The notes: a model not told the origin generated them from the letters alone. DNA of 64,000 nt from Saccopteryx bilineata (GCF_036850765.1 NC_089498.1:71526305-71590304); one strand, 5' to 3'. Counted from the first letter of the stretch, positions 57,801-63,866 are shown. Program-made: numbers and translations.

Positions 57801-59263
57801 GATAGGGACTTGCAAACCTTTTCTGTATCATACCAGAGACTGAATATTGTACTATCAGGTTACAACTCAGCTCAGTGTCTTAATTTATAAAATAAGGTAG
57901 AAATATAGATTGTGTGTGTGTGTGTGTGTGTATGTGTGATGGGTGATAGCAGAGTGAAGAAGCTGAGCTGACAGAAATGTAGTGGGATGGCTGAGCCATG
58001 AATGCCATGAAAACCGTTGAACTGAGAACACTATATAAAAGCCCGGTGGGTCCTCACCTTCCCTTGGCGCTAGTCTTTGTAGCTGGAAGGCAGGTGAGTT
58101 GCAGTAAGCCCAGCTGAACTAGGGATTTCTCCAAATAAGAAAAACAGAAAACAAAAAACCTGATATATGTATGTATCTCAGAATCCCAAGTTGGGGCATC
58201 CGAATATCATGGCTCTTCCCAAGGGGCAAGTTCCTTCTGACTTAGTTTTGTGCCTGAATCCATTGGGAGCTTACATATTTGGAGAGAACTTAAGGGGGCA
58301 GCACATTTGAATTTGCTGCCATAGTTTGTCTGTTTCATCGTGGTGCCTTGGTTGCACGTTGGGGCCTGAGCAGCAACAAGAACACAGGCCAGCACTCACG
58401 CCTCAGGCACTCTCAGACTTCCAGGTGACCCTGCAGACTGAGGCAGCCCAGCCCTGCATCATGGCTATTGATAACTGGCAGATGCACCTGTGCAGAGTGC
58501 CTGCTCAGGGTTTGTGGTCACAGAGCACCTTCTCCTCTTGCTCGTTCCCTCGTGTTGCTCACAGCCTGATAGAAAGGGGACGGGAGAGAATATTTTATGG
58601 GCACCTCTGGTATGTGCAGATGGTTTAAATGTATTATTTCATGGAGCAAATCTCTAGTGGAACAGATTTATTCAAATACAAAGCCACGAGAATCTCCAGT
58701 AGAACAGATTTGTAATGCAAAGCCAAGGAGAATTGGTTTTGGGGCCAGGAAAGGGACTAACTGTTACTTAGTGTCTACTACACACCAGAAGCTTGCCTCC
58801 TGACAGTCTTGTGGGGTCAGTGTTTGGCTCCCTGTTTTATAGGTGATAGCTTTGTGCTCACTCACGTCTGCCCCCTAGAACATGGCAGAGCTAGGGCCTG
58901 GCTCTTGGCCAACGTGGCTCCAAAGCCCAGCTTTTCCACGTCATTGCATTTCTCTTGGCCTGCTGCTCACTTCTGAAGTGCTCTGAGCCAGGCAGCTGGT
59001 GGATGCTGATTGTATGCCTTCTCTCCCCGACCCATGGTCCTTGTGGGAGCCATTCGTCAGCGCTGCTTTTCATGCCCTCGCCAACCCTATCCCTCTTCCC
59101 CCAACAGATACGAGAAAATGACCAGTGGGATGTACCTGGGGGAGATTGTGCGGCAGATCCTGATAGACCTGACCAAGCAGGGTCTCCTCTTCCGTGGGCA
59201 GATTTCAGAGCGTCTCCGGACCAGGGGCATCTTTGAAACCAAATTCTTGTCCCAGATTGAAAG
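15771..59263 (+). CDS. HKDC1: HKDC1, hexokinase domain containing 1 (exons 1-16, 3' end outside window)
   Basis: Fifth vertebrate hexokinase; the family phosphorylates glucose with ATP to glucose-6-phosphate, and the N-terminal helix docks such enzymes on the mitochondrial outer membrane. Sixteen exons total 2372 coding bases (about 790 residues). The opening [11 protein letters not shown] identifies HKDC1 rather than HK1, HK2 or HK3. N-half landmarks: LDLGGSKFR phosphate loop (D84), TFSFPCRQ (S155), K173, VNDTVG with catalytic D209, GTGTN (231-235), E260. C-half: LDLGGTNFR (D532), TFSFPCRQ (S602), VNDTVG with D656, GTGSN (678-682), E707. C-half numbers are one lower than in HK1 from about residue 550 because exon 11 is one codon shorter. 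All introns are GT..AG and no frame is broken. In mammals the order is SUPV3L1-HKDC1-HK1 on one strand, so HK1 is expected to the right. The last two exons are not in the window. Confidence 0.97.
15930..16078 (+). mobile_element. Short tRNA-derived SINE (gccctgg-like, intron 1)
   Basis: Head gccccggccagatggcttag, gtttgatcccccgtcagg, CT tract and A tail, only about 100 bases after exon 1. Confidence 0.85.
19358..19632 (-). mobile_element. tRNA-derived SINE (cctgaccagg family) missing its head
   Basis: Normal poly-T/GA start, but it stops at aacctgggtcctt without the last approximately 50 bases of the tRNA-like head. It ends about 100 bases before exon 2. Confidence 0.9.
19733..19895 (+). CDS. 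HKDC1: HKDC1 exon 2 (residues 22-76)
   Basis: 163 bases between acceptor ctttgcag and donor gtgagt. It starts [15 protein letters not shown], runs through the linker and small-domain start, and contains [14 protein letters not shown]. The last base is the first base of the codon completed in exon 3. A truncated SINE ends only about 100 bases upstream. Confidence 0.97.
20179..20512 (-). mobile_element. tRNA-derived SINE (cctgaccagg family)
   Basis: Flanked by gcccaagttatctttt and gcccaaattacctttt (two differences). Confidence 0.93.
21155..21360 (-). mobile_element. Old LINE-1 ORF2 fragment
   Basis: Contains atttcttatggctgagtagt and a degraded version of the ORF2 C-terminal segment that is intact in the 34-36 kb LINE-1. 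More diverged than that copy, so older. Confidence 0.7.
21634..22037 (-). mobile_element. tRNA-derived SINE (gccctgg family, two-unit form)
   Basis: Flanked by ctctagaaggaatcttt (21617-21633 and 22038-22054); 20-T tail; near-consensus, so probably young. Confidence 0.95.
23815..24074 (-). mobile_element. Old LINE-1 3' UTR fragment
   Basis: Matches the common mammalian L1MA/L1MB-type 3' UTR in antisense, with landmarks such as ttgtgatgagaacttttaag and atagtcaccatgctgtgtat. It ends exactly where the 40-bp tandem repeat begins. Confidence 0.75.
24075..24194 (+). repeat. Perfect 3 x 40-bp tandem repeat
   Basis: Three identical 40-base units (24075-24114, 24115-24154, 24155-24194), each starting gggaggtcagaataatctga and ending gactgtaaagaccct, with no differences between copies. 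The region immediately after (gacggccccc) is unrelated. Confidence 0.97.
24390..24925 (+). mobile_element. L2 LINE 3' region
   Basis: Old L2-type order: ggcactcccttgcttaaaat, gcccaggttccttgg, a diverged tccttcagcgctcagctctg block, and the terminal tagtacctggcatgtaactt and gctcagtaaat. Confidence 0.7.
25225..25688 (+). mobile_element. tRNA-derived SINE (gccctgg family) split by the MITE
   Basis: The tRNA-like head ends agtcctcggtcagggcacac. The body resumes after the MITE with the family's CT-rich tract and gcgcatgcgggagtctgtct near the 3' end, then an A-rich (AAAG)n tail. Confidence 0.85.
25312..25457 (+). mobile_element. Small hAT-like MITE nested in a SINE
   Basis: 146 bp with inverted ends cagaggcggatttaa / ttaattcgcctctg. 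It interrupts a gccctgg-type SINE after cacatgaaaagcaac; the SINE resumes with gaaatgaccatctgctt. The flanking 8-mers aaagcaac and gaaatgac differ only by transitions, compatible with a worn 8-bp duplication. There is no coding capacity. Confidence 0.65.
26181..26329 (+). CDS. HKDC1: HKDC1 exon 3 (residues 76-125)
   Basis: 149 bases, acceptor tttactag, donor gtacca. It carries the N-half phosphate-binding loop LDLGGSKFR (D84 to R91), where the active-type loop in the C half reads GGTNFR, followed by [14 protein letters not shown]. Confidence 0.97.
26429..26548 (+). CDS. HKDC1: HKDC1 exon 4 (residues 126-165)
   Basis: 120 bases, acceptor tctctgcag, donor gtaagg. It encodes [13 protein letters not shown] and the hexokinase signature [11 protein letters not shown] with the sugar-contacting serine at 155. 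The intron before it is only 99 bases. Confidence 0.97.
26665..26999 (-). mobile_element. tRNA-derived SINE (cctgaccagg-like variant)
   Basis: CT/T-rich start, cagatagacaggagggaaag, and head ending accaccaccagtgaggtcag; starts about 115 bases after exon 4. Confidence 0.87.
27003..27368 (-). mobile_element. tRNA-derived SINE (gccctgg family, one-unit form)
   Basis: Poly-T, gtatttttccgaagttggaa, and head ending aaccggtcagggcc. Inserted into or beside the older copy that follows. Confidence 0.93.
27369..27676 (-). mobile_element. tRNA-derived SINE (old gccctgg-type)
   Basis: ttaagtgagagtaaggg start, ctatttttagtgcctgatg block, head ending actggccagggcc. Confidence 0.87.
30753..30848 (+). CDS. 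HKDC1: HKDC1 exon 5 (residues 166-197)
   Basis: 96 bases, acceptor ttcccccag, donor gtaagg. It encodes [19 protein letters not shown], including T172 and K173 of the glucose site. Confidence 0.97.
30849..33901 (+). other. HKDC1: HKDC1 introns 5 and 6 (with exon 6 between)
   Basis: Intron 5 is 30849-31705 and appears unique. Intron 6 is 31806-33901: an antisense L2 3' piece lies at about 31955-32150, a (GT)n run at about 32160-32176, and an old LINE-1 3' UTR piece at about 33150-33340. No other feature was recognized. Confidence 0.75.
31706..31805 (+). CDS. HKDC1: HKDC1 exon 6 (residues 198-231, catalytic Asp of N half)
   Basis: 100 bases, acceptor ttcccaacag, donor gtaact. It encodes [20 protein letters not shown]; the aspartate of VNDTVG is D209, the general base position in the family. 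It ends in the first base of the glycine that opens GTGTN. Confidence 0.97.
33902..34085 (+). CDS. HKDC1: HKDC1 exon 7 (residues 231-292)
   Basis: 184 bases, acceptor ccttgttcag, donor gtgagt. It contains [11 protein letters not shown] (nucleotide/sugar-site glycine turn), [12 protein letters not shown] with E260, and [10 protein letters not shown]. The following intron is 11 kb and carries the large antisense LINE-1. Confidence 0.97.
35146..36000 (-). repeat. Second copy of the LINE-1 3' end inside the larger LINE-1
   Basis: This stretch starts with a poly-T (the A-tail of an antisense element), then repeats the 3' UTR and ORF2 C terminus already seen at 34289-35145. The copies are recognizably diverged: cttttcaaacagtgctatgg at 34786 versus cttttggagccgttctatgg at 35648. 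Both copies stop at the same ORF2 point, the tctattcatttctttt/cccattttt segment, after which only one ORF2 continues. Confidence 0.85.
36415..36644 (-). pseudogene. RN7SK: 7SK RNA retropseudogene, 3'-truncated, no A-tail
   Basis: Read on the minus strand from 36644, it begins GGATGTGAGGGCGATCTGG and follows 7SK snRNA for about 230 of its about 331 bases, through GATCGCCAGGGTTGATTCGG and CAAGGGTATA, stopping after AACCTCCAAA. It sits in the LINE-1 reverse-transcriptase region. A 13-bp duplication of the target, cccaacaccattt (36401-36413 and 36645-36657), flanks it. 7SK normally represses P-TEFb; this copy lacks the 3' hairpin and terminator and should be inert. Identification is from memory of the 7SK sequence but matches over the whole length. 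Confidence 0.93.
38974..39334 (-). mobile_element. tRNA-derived SINE (cctgaccagg family) in LINE-1 ORF2
   Basis: Interrupts ORF2 near its endonuclease part; standard GA tract and head ending accgcctggtcaggc. Confidence 0.92.
40920..41400 (-). repeat. Degenerate tandem units in the LINE-1 5' UTR
   Basis: The core cccctgcaggaggagcc occurs at 41112 and 41229, with degenerate forms at 41019 (cccctgcgggtggtg) and 41354 (ccccgcaggctgg). Spacings are about 93, 117 and 125 bases. Flanking words (tgctcag, ctcttcctg, aagcc) recur in the same order. Confidence 0.5.
42781..43106 (-). mobile_element. tRNA-derived SINE (cctgaccagg family)
   Basis: Flanked by aactcatggattttt (42766-42780 and 43107-43121). 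Confidence 0.94.
43160..43519 (-). mobile_element. tRNA-derived SINE (old gccctgg-type)
   Basis: gaaatgagaggaggggagat start, ctatttttagtgtctgaggc block, head ending aaccagacagggc. Confidence 0.86.
43715..43872 (-). mobile_element. Short tRNA-derived SINE (about 155 bp type)
   Basis: Flanked by gccctgatatttaaa / gccctaatatttaaa. Antisense head with ggaatcgaaccggcaacctc and aactgagctatgtggcc. Confidence 0.9.
44255..44641 (-). mobile_element. tRNA-derived SINE (gccctgg family, one-unit form)
   Basis: Flanked by cctggtggggtaatttt / cctggtggggtatttt; head ends aacagccagggcc. Confidence 0.92.
44881..44920 (-). pseudogene. U2 snRNA 5' fragment
   Basis: On the minus strand from 44920 the sequence reads ATCACTTCTCAGCCTTTTGG followed by CTAAGAGCAAGTG. 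It matches U2 snRNA from nucleotide 1 to about 40 with about six changes. Imperfect flanks gagataca (left) and aagataaa (right) could be a worn target-site duplication. Short, but the exact start at U2 nucleotide 1 argues against chance. Confidence 0.6.
45150..45305 (+). CDS. HKDC1: HKDC1 exon 8 (residues 292-344)
   Basis: 156 bases, acceptor acattgcag, donor gtaagc. It encodes [19 protein letters not shown], then [17 protein letters not shown] and [10 protein letters not shown]. Confidence 0.97.
45985..46245 (+). mobile_element. MIR SINE, nearly complete
   Basis: MIR landmarks in order: agtatagtgcaaggtggtta, gagttcaaatcctggccc, gtggctgtgtgactataggc, ttgttgtgaggattgactta and gtgctcaataaatgg. 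Confidence 0.88.
46372..46605 (+). CDS. HKDC1: HKDC1 exon 9 (residues 344-422)
   Basis: 234 bases, acceptor ctggccag, donor gtgagt. It encodes [16 protein letters not shown], the cysteine-rich [17 protein letters not shown] helix, and the [13 protein letters not shown] strand that ends the N-half catalytic core. Confidence 0.97.
46796..46959 (-). mobile_element. Short tRNA-derived SINE (about 160 bp type)
   Basis: Poly-T, (GACA)n stretch, cctgtatgtgccctgaccga, aaccaagctatccagccagg. Confidence 0.88.
46974..47380 (-). mobile_element. tRNA-derived SINE (gccctgg family, two-unit form)
   Basis: Flanked by ctgggggatcattctt (46958-46973 and 47381-47396). It landed at the edge of the preceding SINE. 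Confidence 0.95.
48015..48319 (+). CDS. HKDC1: HKDC1 exon 10 (residues 422-524, N-half/C-half junction)
   Basis: 305 bases, acceptor tgccttcag, donor gtgggc. It spans the end of the N half ([19 protein letters not shown]), the linker helix joining the two domains, and the start of the C half ([15 protein letters not shown]). It corresponds to the N-half exon 2 fused to a terminal exon, as in HK1-HK3. Confidence 0.97.
48320..50730 (+). other. HKDC1: HKDC1 intron 10
   Basis: 2.4 kb. It contains the hAT element 48872-49677 with a short tatatatc simple repeat inside (49149-49180), then a MIR piece (about 49690-49850, antisense) and an antisense L2 3' piece (about 49975-50150). A G9 run is at about 50625. 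Confidence 0.8.
48872..49677 (-). mobile_element. hAT (Charlie-like) DNA transposon, internally deleted
   Basis: 806 bp with inverted termini cagtggttctc / gagaaccactg and a perfect 8-bp target duplication gtataagg (48864-48871 and 49678-49685), as hAT elements make. The minus strand at about 49360-49210 encodes [17 protein letters not shown] followed by HQAQVSH. This resembles the C-terminal tail of hAT-Charlie transposases, which ends in a QAQ.SH motif. The catalytic core is missing. Confidence 0.88.
50731..50876 (+). CDS. HKDC1: HKDC1 exon 11 (residues 524-572)
   Basis: 146 bases, acceptor ccaccacag, donor gtaacc. It carries the C-half phosphate loop [13 protein letters not shown] (D532) and ends EIMQGTGEE. 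It is one codon shorter than its N-half counterpart because the loop after KIRSG lacks a residue, an HKDC1 feature relative to HK1. Confidence 0.97.
50971..51090 (+). CDS. HKDC1: HKDC1 exon 12 (residues 573-612)
   Basis: 120 bases, acceptor cccctgtag, donor gtaaga. It encodes [17 protein letters not shown] and the signature [13 protein letters not shown] with S602. The preceding intron is only 94 bases, echoing the 99-base intron at the same place in the N half. Confidence 0.97.
51930..52400 (-). mobile_element. Old LINE-1 3' region, interrupted
   Basis: Antisense L1M-type 3' UTR blocks (aattgtggtaaaatatacat, ttcacaatgctgtgcaacct, cttcatacccattcaacaac). The part at about 52107-52239 is foreign and ends gaccatccctg, possibly a small hAT piece. 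Confidence 0.6.
52425..52732 (-). mobile_element. tRNA-derived SINE (gccctgg family, one-unit form) lacking its head
   Basis: Normal 3' part, but it stops at tgtgccctggcccc, so the tRNA-like promoter region is missing and replaced by ccagggcccagagacc. Confidence 0.88.
53390..53555 (+). mobile_element. MIR SINE
   Basis: gggtaatagttaagagcata, ctggctgtgtgaccttgggc, and a diverged tail with acttaatctagg. Confidence 0.78.
53828..53918 (-). mobile_element. Short retroinsert, probably a 5'-truncated LINE-1 3' UTR
   Basis: About 90 bp between two copies of ggaactttaatttttt (about 53806-53821 and 53919-53934). The minus strand is G-rich and ends in A-rich sequence, as LINE-1 3' UTR tails do. The exact LINE-1 subfamily is not identified. 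Confidence 0.55.
55296..55391 (+). CDS. HKDC1: HKDC1 exon 13 (residues 613-644)
   Basis: 96 bases, acceptor ctttctttcag, donor gtatga (the weakest-looking donor of the set). It encodes [19 protein letters not shown] with the C-half T619/K620. Confidence 0.97.
55574..55673 (+). CDS. HKDC1: HKDC1 exon 14 (residues 645-678, catalytic Asp of C half)
   Basis: 100 bases, acceptor ctttgcag, donor gtcagt. It encodes [20 protein letters not shown]656 is the catalytic base, followed by [12 protein letters not shown]. Confidence 0.97.
56998..57181 (+). CDS. HKDC1: HKDC1 exon 15 (residues 678-739)
   Basis: 184 bases, acceptor cccttctag, donor gtgaga. It encodes [26 protein letters not shown] with E707, and [10 protein letters not shown]. 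Confidence 0.97.
57911..57938 (+). repeat. TG dinucleotide microsatellite
   Basis: About 14 TG units with one TA interruption in intron 15. Confidence 0.95.
59108..59263 (+). CDS. HKDC1: HKDC1 exon 16 (residues 739-791)
   Basis: 156 bases, acceptor ccccaacag, donor gtaatg. It encodes [20 protein letters not shown] and [15 protein letters not shown]. Last exon in the window; the protein breaks off here in mid-codon. Confidence 0.97.
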
Positions 59264-59612
59264 GTAATGTGTGATCAAGTTCACCTGCTCAGCATGAGAG
59301 GCCCTGATTTGGATGTGCTGCTGTCATGCCAGAGTCAGGCAGGTTTGAGATTCAGAAATAAAAGCAGTAAGGCCTGGATTAGGCAGCGTGTTGCCTCCTG
59401 GGGCTGACCCTTCTCTCCAGCTACATCAGGACCGCAGCCCTGGGGGTGTTCACAGAGCTGAGGGGCTAGCAGCCTGACTGGACCCCGAGATTCCTAAACT
59501 GTGACTTATATAGGATTTAGCTTAGGCTAGAAAATTATCCTCTTTTGTTCCGGAAAAGAAAATGTGTTCATAATGTGAAAGAAAAGTCATTTTAAAAAAT
59601 CACCCATATGCT

Positions 59613-59944
59613 GCCTGACCAGGCGGTGGCGCAGTGGATAGAGCGTTGGACTGGGATGCGGAGGACCCAGATTCAAGGTCCGAGGTCACCAGCTTGAGCG
59701 CAGGCTCATCTGGTTTGAGCAAAGCTCACCAGCTTGGACCTATGGTTGCTGGCTCAAGCAAGGGGTCATTTGGTCTGCTATAGCCCCACGGTCAAGGCAC
59801 ATATGAGAAAGCAATCAATGAACAACTAAAGTGTCACAACGAAAAACTAATGATTGATGCTTCTCATCTCTCTCTGTTCCTGTCTGTCTGTCTCTATCTA
59901 TCCCTCTCTCTGACTCTCTTTCTGTCTCTGTAAAAAAAAAAAAA
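59613..59944 (+). mobile_element. tRNA-derived SINE (cctgaccagg family)
   Basis: Flanked by aaaaaatcacccatatgct (59594-59612 and 59945-59963); long pure A tail and near-consensus body. Confidence 0.95.
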
Positions 59945-60657
59945 AAAAAATCACCCATATGCTCACTACTAAATACAGCTGTTTTTATTTTCGCTTATTA
60001 TATTTCCTTTAAGTTCTTGATTGCTTGTAAACATATTTTCATTGACATTACACACATTATTCTATATATTGTTTATTCAGTATTTGTTCATGCAAATTCT
60101 GGTTCTTATTTGATTTTTTATTATGAAAAGTTTTAAACATTTACAGAAGTAGAAGGAATAGTCAAATGAATCCATCTTCAACAACAGTCAACTCATGGAC
60201 AAGCTGGGTTACTCCCAGACTCCTGCTTTCCCCGTATGCAGCTGGGCTAGGGGTGAAAGACTGTTACATTTTATGTTAGTTCATCTATAAATATTTCAAA
60301 ATATATTTCTGAAATATGAGTTCTTAAAAAATAACCATCATCAGACCAAAAATAGCTAATGATAAAACCTTAATCTGGTAAAATATCCCATCAGCGGTCC
60401 CATTTCCCAAATTGCCTAAAAATAATGGTTTTAACGGTTCCTTTGTTTGCATTAGTATCTAAACAAGGTCCATGTACTACATTTGGTTGATATGTTTTTA
60501 AAATCTCTTAAAATTAATATGTTTTTAAAACCTTCATCTTTTGTTTCACCTCATATTGTTTTTGATGAAGAAACTGTCCTTTTATCCTATGAGTTTCCTG
60601 TGTTATAGATTTCGCTGATTGCAGCAGTTAGCGTTTTCTTCTGTCCCTTATATTTCT

Positions 60658-60956
60658 TTCTTTTTTTGTGTGTGACAGAGGCAGAGAGAGGGACAGACAG
60701 GGACAGACAGGAAGGGATAGAGATGAGAAGCATCAATTCTTCACTGCGGCACCTTAGTTATTCATTGATTCCTTTCTCATACGTGCCCTGACTGGGGAGC
60801 GGGGGCTACAGCAGACTAGGTGACCCCTTGCTCGAGCCAGCGACTTTGGGCTCAAGCTGGTGAGCTTTGCTTCAACCTGGCAACCTCAGGGTCTCGAACC
60901 TGGGGACCCTGGTTCCCAGTTTGACACTGTATCCACTGCACCACCTCCTGGTCAAG
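60658..60956 (-). mobile_element. tRNA-derived SINE (cctgaccagg family)
   Basis: Flanked by ctgtcccttatatttct (60641-60657 and 60957-60973). Confidence 0.95.
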
Positions 60957-61442
60957 CTGTCCCTTATATTTCTGGCAAACTCATAGTTAGGCCCGGATGC
61001 ATGCTTAGATTCAGTGTTGAATTTTAGATAAGAATATTTCCTAGGGGCATTGAGTTGTCTGTTTGTCTGTCTTGTATGATGTTAGCAGTTATTGATGCTC
61101 ATTGTCTAGATCAATGATTTCACTGGAGATTGTAAAATGATAATAATTTAATGCTATCACTCCTTTTGCATTTAGTAGTTGACATACTTCTTGAAACTTC
61201 CCCAAATCGAGTCTTTTGTGTAATTCTTTTAAATGGCTGCATCAAGTTACATTATGTTTCTAAACTATAATTTATTAAACTTTCCTTCAGTATAGTATGG
61301 CTAGATTATAATTTATGGATTTCTGCAATTCTGAGTAACACCATAATTACTATTTTTGTACACATAGTTATTTGCATCTTGTGAATTATTGCCTTAGGAG
61401 TAGAAGCATTTGGTTAAAGGAAGCATTTTACCATGGACAGGC

Positions 61443-61782
61443 TTTTTTTTTTTTTAAGTGAGAGGAGGGAGATACAGAGACAGACTCCCACATGCATTGA
61501 ACCCAGATCCACCCTGCAACCCCCATCTGGGGTGGATGCTCTGACATCTGGGGCATCTCACAACCTAGCTATTTTTAGCACCTCATGGAACCATCCTTGG
61601 CACCTGGGGCCAATGTGCTCGAATCAATCAAGCCATGGCTGCAGGAGAGGAAGAGAGAGGAAGAAAAAGGGCTGGGGGGGGGGACAGATGGTCGCCTCCA
61701 CTGTGTGTCTTGACCAGGAACTGAACCCAGGACTCCCACACCCCAGGTTGGTGCTCTACCACTAAGCCAACTGGCCAGGGCC
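61443..61782 (-). mobile_element. tRNA-derived SINE (old gccctgg-type)
   Basis: Poly-T, ttaagtgagaggagggagat, ctatttttagcacctcatgg, head ending aactggccagggcc. Confidence 0.88.
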
Positions 61783-61949
61783 AGGTCATGCTTTTTTAAA
61801 AAGGTAGTTCCAACTTAGATGGACTTATCTTTCACTTGCTTTTTTTAAATTCAAAGAAATTTGTTCCTGGACAAAGCAAATTGTCAGGACCTGTATGCCT
61901 CAGAAATATTTGCTTCTGTCACATGGTATCTGCTTTGGAGGCTTTGATT

Positions 61950-63177
61950 TCTACCGGAATTAAAAAAAAACAATAATAATTTTCTTTTCTTTATTATATG
62001 TGGCTTAAGTGTCTGTCGCCGATAGCTTATTGGTTGCTTGCGTAACTGTACTAGCCAATGGGGTGAAGTTGCCACGGCTGAACGCAAATTGAGCGGGTCA
62101 GGGGGAAGGTGAACATTTGTTTGCATTGGCAATCATCTGTTTTACATAAAAACTACATCTTAACGTAATTTCTTTTAAGAATGCCTCCTAGAAAATACAG
62201 CACTAAAGAGGAGAGAAAAGGAGCTAAAGCTGCACAAAACGGCTTTCTCAACAAAAAGAAACCACTGAGCAGAGAAAGACAAAGCTTGCTTCAGTCGCAG
62301 AGCAAATGCGTCTTTCTCGGCAAAATGAGACTGATGAGCATAGAGAAATAAGGCTTGCCTCAGATTCAAAACAAAAAAGCCTGTCTCGACAAAATGAGTC
62401 CTTTGAACAAAGGCAGGAGAGAAATGCAAAAAAACGACAGAGTAATGCTGACCGAAACGCAAAAAGGATTAAAACAGTTTCAAACAGAGAAACTTTAATT
62501 TTTGAGCATTCCTCTGGTGACATGAATATTAAATGTGAACACTGTCAGTCCTTAAACTTCAAGTTAGAAGCTAATCGATTTGACCGTGGCAAGAAAGGAT
62601 TTTCTCAATGTTGCAAGTATGGAAACATTGTAGTTCCACTAATTGAGAATTATCCACCACTCTTGAATAAATTATTGACTAATCAGCATCCAAATAGTAA
62701 ACAGTACATGGATAGCATTCGATCCACTAATAGTTCGTTTGCTTTTGCGTCCATGGGAAACAAACCAATTGACTTGCCTGGACCAGGACTTTCTTGCTTT
62801 CGACTTCATGGTCAAGTTTACCATCAAACTGGAACTTTGCATCCTTCTGACGGGAAAAGAAAGTTTGCTCAATTATATATACTTGATCCCTCAGAAGCCA
62901 GTTTGGCACGTTTAGAATGGAATAAAAGAGTTCCTGAGACCTTACTTAATGAAATGGGAGAATTATTTCAAGACATTAACCCATTTGTTACTGCATATAA
63001 AATGATGCACGAAGTTGAAAAAAAGTTGGCCTCTAATGCACTAAGCAAAGGGGCGTCCTTGCCGCCTGCCCTGGGTAATTCAGTTTGAATTAGCAGACAC
63101 CTTTGCACAAATCATTTTAATTACAATTTATAATATCTAGAACAGCGGTCATTTTGTATGACCGCCGGGCTTTCTAG
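61950..63177 (+). mobile_element. Helitron deletion derivative (rolling-circle transposon)
   Basis: The 3' end is diagnostic: a perfect 8-bp hairpin gcggtcat/atgaccgc with a 5-base loop (63145-63165), eight bases, then terminal CTAG (63174-63177) followed by T. The interior codes for the N-terminal part of a Helitron Rep/helicase (see CDS). The Rep and helicase domains are absent, so the element keeps its 5' coding start and its 3' terminus but has lost the middle. The 5' boundary is uncertain: TC at 61950 (tctaccgg) is one candidate, TC at 61929 another. Confidence 0.8.
62306..63088 (+). pseudogene. Helitron Rep/helicase N-terminal fragment (Helitron_like_N)
   Basis: Open for 260 codons. 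Residues 1-60 hold repeated LSRQNE(T/S) units rich in charged residues. Residues 73-110 hold a CEHC..CC cysteine cluster as in Helitron proteins, and residues 165-200 the FRLHGQVYH...FAQLYILD signature of the Helitron-like N domain. The catalytic HUH Rep motif and the SF1 helicase are missing; the frame ends 20 residues after homology stops. The likely true start is ATG 62181 (MPPRKYSTKEE), which is one base out of frame because of an apparent one-base loss in the A run near 62238; upstream codons in this frame (LSQQKETTEQR) continue the repeat pattern. Confidence 0.85.
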
Positions 63178-63309
63178 TATGGAATAAAAGAAAATCATAT
63201 CCATCTGGTTAATGGGAAGATAGTTGGTGCTATGCTGTCTGTGGCCCATTTCAACACATGTTGTTGAATGAGTGGAACAACGATTCTTAGGGGAAGAATC
63301 CTGGATTTA

Positions 63310-63490
63310 CAGTCACAGAGCCTGAGCTTAAGATTCATCTCCACGACTTAATTCATTTGTGCTGTGTGACCTAAGGCAGGTAACTTCACTTCTCTGGACC
63401 CCAGTTTCCTTCTTTGTAAGATAAATAATTGCTCTGCTGTGTAACTCCAAAGATTGCTAAAGATCGAGTAAAGGAATAGACATGAAAGAA
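63310..63490 (+). mobile_element. MIR SINE fragment
   Basis: gtgctgtgtgacctaaggca, cttctctggaccccagtttc and ttgtaagataaataattg follow MIR order. Confidence 0.75.
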
Positions 63491-63599
63491 TTCGGTAAAC
63501 TGTGAAGGGCTGGACCATGGAAGGAATTTTATACTTACTAATAAAACTCCACTTTTTTCTCCCTATATGAATATTACTCATTCATAAGCAAAAGCAAGA

Positions 63600-63866
63600 A
63601 AATAGCTCTAGTTGGATAGTTTGGTTGGTTAGAGCATTGTCCCGAAGTACAGAGTCTGTCGGTTCAACCCCTGGGCAGGGCACATACAGGAACAGATCAA
63701 TGTTCCTGTCTCTCTTTTCCTTTCCCTCTCTCCCATCCAAGTACTAACCAGGCCCGACCCTGCTTAGCTTCCGAGATCAGACGAGATCGGGCGCATTCAG
63801 GGTGGTATAGCCGTAGACCCTTTCCCTCTCTCTAGAAAAATCAATAAAATAAACATATTTTAAAAG
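63600..63866 (+). mobile_element. Short tRNA-derived SINE hosting the 5S copy
   Basis: Head agttggatagtttggttggt and ggttcaacccctgggcaggg, CT tract split by the 5S insertion, then aatcaataaaataaac tail. Confidence 0.85.
63733..63818 (-). pseudogene. 5S rRNA retropseudogene, 3'-truncated, no A-tail
   Basis: On the minus strand from 63818 it reads GTCTACGGCTATACCACCC and follows 5S rRNA to about nucleotide 86 (ends TACTTGGATGG), with few changes such as AATGCG for AACGCG. It is flanked by a 14-bp duplication cctttccctctctc (63719-63732 and 63819-63832) and lies inside a SINE. The internal pol III control region (about nt 50-85) is largely present, but the 3' part is missing. Confidence 0.93.

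Larger units (their letters stand above)
55674..59107 (+). other. HKDC1: HKDC1 introns 14 and 15 (with exon 15 between)
   Basis: Intron 14 is 55674-56997, with MIR-type pieces at about 56395-56480 and 56690-56960. Intron 15 is 57182-59107 and is nearly repeat-free apart from the TG repeat at 57911-57938. No SINE is present in either intron, the longest SINE-free stretch of the window. Confidence 0.75.
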
